IMG/VR virus record: IMGVR_UViG_3300042484_001031 | Location: 62,001 to 126,000 of that record | DNA from: a virus | Strand: one strand, 5' to 3' | Length of the DNA stretch: 64,000 nt | Shown here: positions 53,601 to 62,600 of the stretch, one piece after another | Layout of the letters: every line of letters starts with the position of its first letter | Position numbering within the stretch: position 1 is the stretch's first letter | Made by a program: the position numbers and the translations under genes | Notes under the pieces: model-generated | What the model was told of the DNA's origin: nothing | The model's database searches: none | What the model saw: only the letters and a program-made list of their open reading frames with translations

Positions 53601-56600
53601 TTGGTGCAAATAATTACCGTGACTTGGGTAATATGGTTCCATATGGTAATAGAATTATTCAGAATAGTGCAAGTTTAGTATTACCCGGAGCATTCTTACG
53701 TAAACAAAATCAGAATCTGTTCAATGCATTAATGTATAATGGTAGAGAATATATTACTTTCAAAACATTATTAGTTGACACAATTAATACGACAGATTTT
53801 ACTGAACGGTTATCTCCTGCAACTATGTTAGATAATGCATTAGATGTAATTACTAGCGCAAAAACAGATAGTAATAGTTTCTTTTGGAGCGACATGTTGC
53901 CGTCAAAAGCGGCATACATTACTAACACGTATAGTTTTGCAAACGCATTGGATGTAAGTATATATCCATTAAGTAAAATATATAATTTTGCCACAGCTAA
54001 TTATAATGGGGTATTGGTTTATTTAACTAATACATTAGGAATAATAACACAATTAATCAATGGAGTTGATTATACAATCAGTAGTGATAGCCCATCGTTA
54101 ACAGTAACATTGGATTTGGCTCCCGGTGATCAAATTACTATTAAAGAATATAATCAAACATACGGTAGTTATATTCCAAATACTCCTACTAAATTAGGTT
54201 TATATCCCTCAACGATACCTACAGTTATATTAGATACTGCATATTATCAACCTACATATTTTATTGTAGGGCATGATGGGTCATATAATAAATTATATGG
54301 TGATTACATTGACGGAGTATTAATTGATTTCAGAGATCAGGTATTACTTGAATTTGAAAAACGTATATATAACAACTTGAAATTAAGCAATGTTATTCCT
54401 ATACAAGAATATGAAGTATTGCCTGGTTTCTTTAGAGATACTGATTATAGTTATGATGAAATATTACAGATTTACTCAACTAGTTTCTTAGATTGGGTTG
54501 GTCAAAATAGAATTAATTATAAAACTCAGTTTTATAGTGCTAATAACGAATTTACATACAATTATAATCAAAGTGGTAATAAAATAAACAGAGAAGTTAT
54601 TCCTCAAGGATATTGGAGAGGTGTATATGAATATTTCTATGATACTAGTACGCCGGATACTAGTCCATGGGAAATGCTTGGCTTTACAGATCAACCAACA
54701 TGGTGGGAAACACGATATGGCCCTTCTCCATACACAAGCGATAACTTAGTATTGTGGAATGATTTAGCACAAGGTATTGATTGGAATAATGGTAATCCAG
54801 TTGTCATACCACAAGCAATTCGTCCTGAATTATTACAAGTATTACCAGTTGACAGTGAAGGTAATATAGTATCACCTTTTGTTTCTATTGTCGGTAACTA
54901 TAGTAACACATCATTCAACCGTGATTGGATAGTAGGAGATGTTGGGCCTGCAGAGTTCTCATATCGTAGAAGTAGTTCATGGCCGTTTGATTTAATGCGT
55001 ATATTAGCATTGACAAAACCTGCAGAATTCTTTAATTTAGGAGTTGACATTGACAACTATAAATTTAATGAAGAATTTAATCAATATCTAGTTAATGACC
55101 GTAGTCATTTAGTTATAAGCGATGTAGAGATTTATGGTAATGGCACTGCTAAAACAAGTTATATCAATTGGATTGTTGACTTTGAAAAACAAGTGGGCAT
55201 TGATGCAACCACTAACATTACTGATTTGCTATACAATGTTGATGTTAGATTAGTATACAGACTTGCTGGCTTTAGTGATAAAAATTTATTAAGATTCTAC
55301 GTTGAAAAATCAACAGCTAATAGTAACAATAGTAGTTTATTGATACCTGATGAAAGCTATCAAGTATTGTTATATGATAATCAACCATTTGATAAAATTG
55401 TTTATAGTGGTGTGGTTGTCCAATTAACAAATACTGGTTACAAAGTATATGGTAATAGTCAGACCAATGCGTATTTTAAAATATTAGCACCTAAAATTAA
55501 TGGTAACTATGAAAGAGTATCAGTTCAGGGATTAAGTGTACAATTAGCTAGAGACTATTACACTACACCGGAGGTAGTAGCATACGGAACTGAATTTATT
55601 ACAGTACAACAAGTATCACAATTTTTAGAAGGTTATGGAAGATATTTGGCTAGCCAAGGTGTATTGTTTGACCAAATTGAATCTGGCTTGACAGTTAGCT
55701 GGAGACAAATGGTAGCTGAATACTTATATTGGGCTCAATCTGGGTGGGAAGTAGGAAGTATTGTTAATATTAATCCGGCATCTAATTTAATTTCTATTAA
55801 CAAAGATAGTTATATTGTACAACCACTAACACTACAAAGACAAAACTTTATATTAAATCAAAACTTATATCCAATACAAAGTACTGACTTAAGCGTAATT
55901 CGTGATGGAACATTGTTTACAGCACAACCATTAAATCAAGGTGATACAGTTGCTTATGGACAATTTAACATTAGTAATTTTGAACATGGTATCGTATTTG
56001 ATAACGTTACTGTATTTGATGATGTAATTTATAACTTAATTACAGGTTTACGTCAAAATCGTATCACATTGCGTGGAGCTAAAACAGCCGAGTGGAATGG
56101 TACAATTGATGCTCAAGGCTTTGTCTTGAATCAAGATAATGTACTTGATTGGGATAAAACAGTAAAATATACAACCGGTAGTATTGTTAAGTATAAAAAC
56201 AAATATTGGATAGCTCTCACTATTATTCAACCTAAGGAATTATTTGAAGAACGTGAGTGGAAAGAAACTGATTATAACGAAATACAAAAAGGACTATTGC
56301 CAAACACAAGTACACGTTCTTATGAAAGTACAATATACTATGATGTAAATCGTGCTAACTTAGAAAATGATGCCGATCTATTAAGCTTCAGTTTGATTGG
56401 ATATCGTCCACGTGATTATTTGGCACTAGTTGATCTAACTGATATTACACAAATTAACGTTTATAAAAACTTTATTAAGAATAAAGGAACATTAAACGCA
56501 GCCAGCGCATTCAAGGGCGCTAACTTACCACAAGGTGGTATTAATTATGATATATATGAAAACTGGGCTATTAAATCAGGTGAGTTTGGTGGTGTACTAA

Positions 56601-59600
56601 ACAGCAATTTTATTGACTTCAAATTAAATCAAAACTTATTAACCGGTAATCCTAGCATCGTTGGATTAACTAATGGGATAACTACTGCCGGAGTACAACA
56701 AGAAGTACCGTTATATAGTTTATATAATTATGGACGCCCGGTAACTAGTACAGATGTATTGCCGTTATTACCAACAGATACGCCTTCGACATTATTTCCG
56801 TATGCAGGCTATGCTAACTTTAATGATATGCGTATTGCGGCATATTACTATTTTAACTTAGCAAACAGTACATCACCTAGAGGTGTACTAACACCTTTAT
56901 CAGAGTTATATGTAGGTCAGTATGTTTGGATAGCTGATTATCAAGGTACTTGGCAAGTAATGACACCTGCAAGTTTAGGAGCTGTTGTATTTGCTAAAAA
57001 TAACTTAAATGGTACTGCGACAATAACATTTAATAATCCACATGGATTGACAAAATATCAACCATTTGCAATTGTAAACTTTAATGATAGCTTGAATGGT
57101 TATTATATAGTTAATACTGTAATTGATCTCAATAGTGTTTTAGTCAATGTAACATTGGCACCGTCAATTACTATTGTAACTGGTCAAGGTATTGGATTTA
57201 GATTCCAATCACAACGTGTTGATAATCCTAGTGATATCATTGATTTGCCTTTATTGAATACAGAATTTGTTAAGAATAAAGTTTGGGTAGATACAAATAA
57301 TGATGGTGATTGGGCTGTATATCGTAAGAGTATAAATTATACGTATGATTCTGAATTAGTAAAAGATGGATCAGAATCATTTGGTAGTGCAGTTGCATAT
57401 ACCGATACATTAGGTTATTTAATTGGTGATGCAGATGCTGGAGTAACATATCGCTATTCTTTTAATGTATTGTTTGATAGATATGATTTGAAGCAAACAT
57501 TAACCGGTGTTGCATCGTTTGGTACAACAATTACATATGCCAATGACATATTTGTGGTGTCACAACCTACAGGTACACCTGAAGTTTATGTTTATCAATT
57601 AGTAGTTAATACTACTGTAGATGAATTACAATCATTGCAATCTGCTATATCAGCACCAGGCGGTGTAACTGAGTGGGGTAGAGCTATTGCTATATCTGGA
57701 GATACTAATTGGTTATACATATCAGCGGTAACATCCTCTACTAGCCTAGTATATGTTTATCGTTATTCAACTGTCACAGAAGAATATGAACAATCTGCTA
57801 CTATTGATTTGGGATTAACTAATGCTGATAACTTTGGATACTCATTGTCAACAGATTACTATGGTGATACTGTTATAATTGGAACACCAGATCAAAATTA
57901 CGATGGTTCTACTGAAAATTGGGGTTACACTTATGTATATGATAGAACAGTTCAAAATTTTGAAGCACAATATACAAGTATAACTTATGTACCACAACCG
58001 TTTACATTAGCTTGGACACCTAGTACAACTTCAATAACTGTTACTGCAAGTGATGCAACGTTAGATCGATTTACATGTGCTAGTAGTTCTAGTCTTGTTA
58101 TAGGTGACCCAATCACATTTACTGGTACTGTGTTTGGCGGCATAGCACTGAACACTGTTTATTATGTATTAGCTAAACCTTCAGGAACTACTTTTACTAT
58201 ATCTACTACACGTGGCGGATCAACATTGCAATTAAATAACGGTAGTGGGTCAATGACCGCAACTCAACAAGATACACCATTGTACGTATCAGTTAATGGA
58301 ACTTTAATTGATGATTCAACATATTTTAATATAGGTTCTACTATTACTATAGTACAAGGATTAAACGCAGGTGATATAATCACGGTAAGTAGTAATAACT
58401 TTGTGTTAGCCCAAACCCTCACAACTGAGAACACACCTAGAATTGGCGTACAGTTTGGTACTAGTGTAGATACTAACACATATGCTACTGAAATATTAGT
58501 TGGCGCCCCTTTTGAATTAAACAGTCAAAATCAAGAAGGTGTTGTATATCGTTATACTAACGGCGGTGGTAAGTACGGTATGATTATAGGTACTACTGCT
58601 ACTAACATTACAACCACTAGAACTATTTTAGTTAATGGTTATATGGTTGTATTAACCGCCGGCAATGCAACAGTAGTTGCTACTGCAATTAATCAAGCAA
58701 ACATTACAAATCTACAAGCTACCGCAGTCGATGGCAAATTAATTATTAGTTTATTAGATAATGCGTTAGCGTCACCAAACGATAAGCTTAATGTTACTGT
58801 ATTAGATACAGCTACATGGTCTGAATTAGGATTTAGTACCTATACTCAAACACAAGTAATTACTGATCCTCATGTTCAAGGCACAACTCAATTTGGTAAT
58901 GTGGTTAAATTTAATGAATTTAATTCGTTTGTTGTAAGTGCACCAACTGCTACACGATATCAAGCAACAACATTTGATTCTACCGATGATGAAGATTATG
59001 ATAACGATACATTATTTGATAATAATACTACACAATGGATAGACACGTATGCAAATGCAGGTGCAGTTTATATGTTTGATTATCTATCGGTTTATAATGA
59101 ATCATTAATAAATTGTGGTAATTTTGTATATGCACAAAGTACCAATGATATTAATGAAATATATGGTAGTCAACCAATGTACGGTCATGCAGTAGAATTT
59201 AATGCTTCACGTGTAGTTATTGGCACTCCAAACTTTAAGCCAGACACTGTTGCAGGACAGATTATAACATATTTCAATTCTATTGGAGCTCCTGATTGGA
59301 GCGTATATAGAAGTTCAAGCCCAATAGTTGATATTAATAGAATTCAAAACATACAATTGTATAGTGCAATCACCAACGACACACTAGATAATTTAGATTA
59401 CATTGATCCGTTGCAAGGTAAAATATTAGGGTCAGTTAGAGAAAATATTGATGTAGTATCTAATGTTGATCCAGCTGGATATAACAGTCCTAATAATACT
59501 CAAGGGTCAATGGTATGGGGCTCATCACAGGTTGGGCAAATATGGTTTAATACAAGCACAACACGATTTGTAAACTATCATCAAAATGATATTGTATATA

Positions 59601-62600
59601 ATAGTAAATGGTGGGGACAAATCTTTCCGGGTAGCGATGTAACGGTTTATAGTTGGATAACAAGTAATACTCTTCCGATATCATATGCAGGTCCGGGTAC
59701 GCCATATAATGTTGACACTTATTCAATTGAATATACCTTAAATGCAACTGGTGTACTAACTCCTGTATACTTCTATTGGGTAAGAAATACTAATATTATA
59801 TTCACCCTGCGTGGTAAAACATTAGCAGATAGTATTATTCAATCGTATATTGCATCACCTATTAATTCTGGTATAAGTTATTTTGTTCCTTTAGAACAAG
59901 ACATATTTGCTTTATATAATTGTGCTAATAACATCAATGCCAATGATACAGTATTACATATTGGTTATTCTACTGGAACAAATGATGATGTATCACATAG
60001 TTTATACAATTTAATTCGTACTAATTATGCGGATGATTTCTTACCTGGATTACCTACTACCAATGGAGCTGATGTTCCTGAATCATTATATGATAGGATG
60101 TTAGATAGTTTATGCGGTGTGGATGAATCTGGTGCAGTAGTTCCTGATCCATTCTTACCTAAACCAGTACAATATGGTATATATGCAAGACCAAGACAAA
60201 GTTTCTTTGTCGATAGATTACTTGCATTGAAAAATTATTTAACATATGCTAATGAAATATTATCACAATACCCTATAAGTGAAACACGTAGGTCATTATT
60301 CTTATTCACTGAAGGTGCAACTAATCCGTCGACAGTAGATAATCCTAATTGGTCAGGTAGTGTATTACCATTTTATGCCACACCTGATTATTGGTATTAT
60401 ATTAATTGGTGGGCAACTGGATATGATGATAATACTAAATCAGCATTACAAGTTCCTATATATGCTGACTTAGCAACAATAAATGCCACAGCTGGTTTAA
60501 TTGTTACTGTTGCGGCAAACGGAGATGGAAAATCAGAAACATATGTATATACTAATTTAAATACATGGGACCGTATTGGATTACAAGATGGTACGATTGA
60601 GTTTAGTAGTAATTTATGGGATTATGCTACAGCCAGATTAGGATTTGGAGATAATTTCTTTGATACTACACCATATGATACATATCCATCACAAGAAACA
60701 CGTAGCATAGTTAGAGCATTGAATGAAGAAATTTATACCAATGAATTGTTAATCTTCAGAAATAAAAGTTTAATTCTATTATTTGAATTCATTCAAAGTG
60801 AAACAATTGAATCACAAAATTATTTACCATGGTTAAATAAAACATCATTTATGGATGTTGGGCATACTATACGTGAATTATTACCGTTAGAAGTATTTCA
60901 ATCTGATAATCAAGACTTTTTAGCTGGTTATATCAATGAAGTTAAACCGTATCACGTAGTTATTAAAGAGTTCTTATTTAAGTATACTGGTTCTGATTTA
61001 TACGCAGGAACAATAACTGATTTTGATTTGCCCGCACAATATAATACAGATATTCAACAGTTTATTACTCCTGAATTAGTATATTCTAATCCAAGTGGTG
61101 CAAATCAATATTTACCAAGTGATCCTATATGGGAAACTGCTCCGTATAGTGAATGGTTTAATAATTATGGATTAGGTATTACTGGTGTTGATGATTATCA
61201 GATAACAGTATTAGCATCATATGTTTCATTAAATTCGCCGGCTATGGCAGTGGATAATGCATATGGCTTTCCAATCAATGGAACAATATTAATTGGTGAT
61301 GAATTAATTGGTTATTCTAATGTTAATCGTTCTAATAATACACTTAGTGGATTAACTCGAGGTGTGAATGGTACACCAGTAACAGTACATATTCCGGGTG
61401 AAATAATTACAATAAATTTACCTGCTATATTAGTATTAAACGGTGGTCGTGGTTATGCTGAACCTCCTAGAGTAGTTGCATATATTGATACTACTATATA
61501 CCCGGAACCAAGACGTGTGGCAGTATTGCAAGTGGTAATGAATTTAGATTCAATATTGCGTGTAGATGTAATTGATCCGGGAGACGGATATGCAGTATTG
61601 CCTGAAATTATAATTGACCCATCTGTTTCAGTAACATTTACTTCAGATGATGTTAATTTGTTATCAAATACAATATCATTACCTTCACCATTATTACAGA
61701 CAGGTGATTTGATAACATACACTATAGGTACAAGTACAACTCCTGTAGGTGGATTAGATGTTGACCAGTACTACTATGTAAATGTCTTAGAATCTACGCC
61801 AACATTTGTTGTTGCTTTATATACTACTTACAGAGATGCTATTAACGATAGTGATCGTGTAATATTATTTGATACTGGTTTGGGTGTTAATAATGTATTA
61901 AATGTTAGTGCAAGAGCAAGTTGTGTATCAACTTCTTTACCAATAAGAGAGAATCAAATAACATTACGTTTTGACAGAACAACATACAATTCAGAATTAA
62001 CTGATTGGGTTGGCGGAGCATTTTATGGAAGTTTCTATGCTGGATTGTATAATAATTCAGAAAGAATAGCTAGTTCAAGTATTGGATTACAGTCAACACA
62101 ACCTGACATTGACACTATATTAGCCAGTGCGGCAGGCGCAGTTTTTGAAATTGAAGATGTTACTAACGTTGAAGTTATAATTTGGAGTTCACGTACAAGA
62201 ATTGTATCAGCCATTAATACTAGTACTGATGTAATAACAATAACTGCCTCTGATGGCGGAGCATCACTTATTAATAGTGATTCAATAACTAACCCTACAA
62301 TAGGTTTTTATATTGGCATGCCAATTAAATTTATAGGGGCAGTGACCGGTAACATAACAGTAGAAACTACCTATTATATTAAATCGTTAGTTGACGGAAA
62401 TAAGTTTACACTATCTGCTTCAATATCAAGTGGAGTGCCCGGGGCAGTATTGTCAATGGCGGGTACAATATTGGGATCAGCTGGCTTAACTGGATACGTA
62501 GGTGAAGTTACTAATACAGCGGTTGTTACTATATTCTATCCAGGCATATTAACAGCAACTGCTACTAGTAGTATAACTAATGGAATATCAGTACCGTTAA

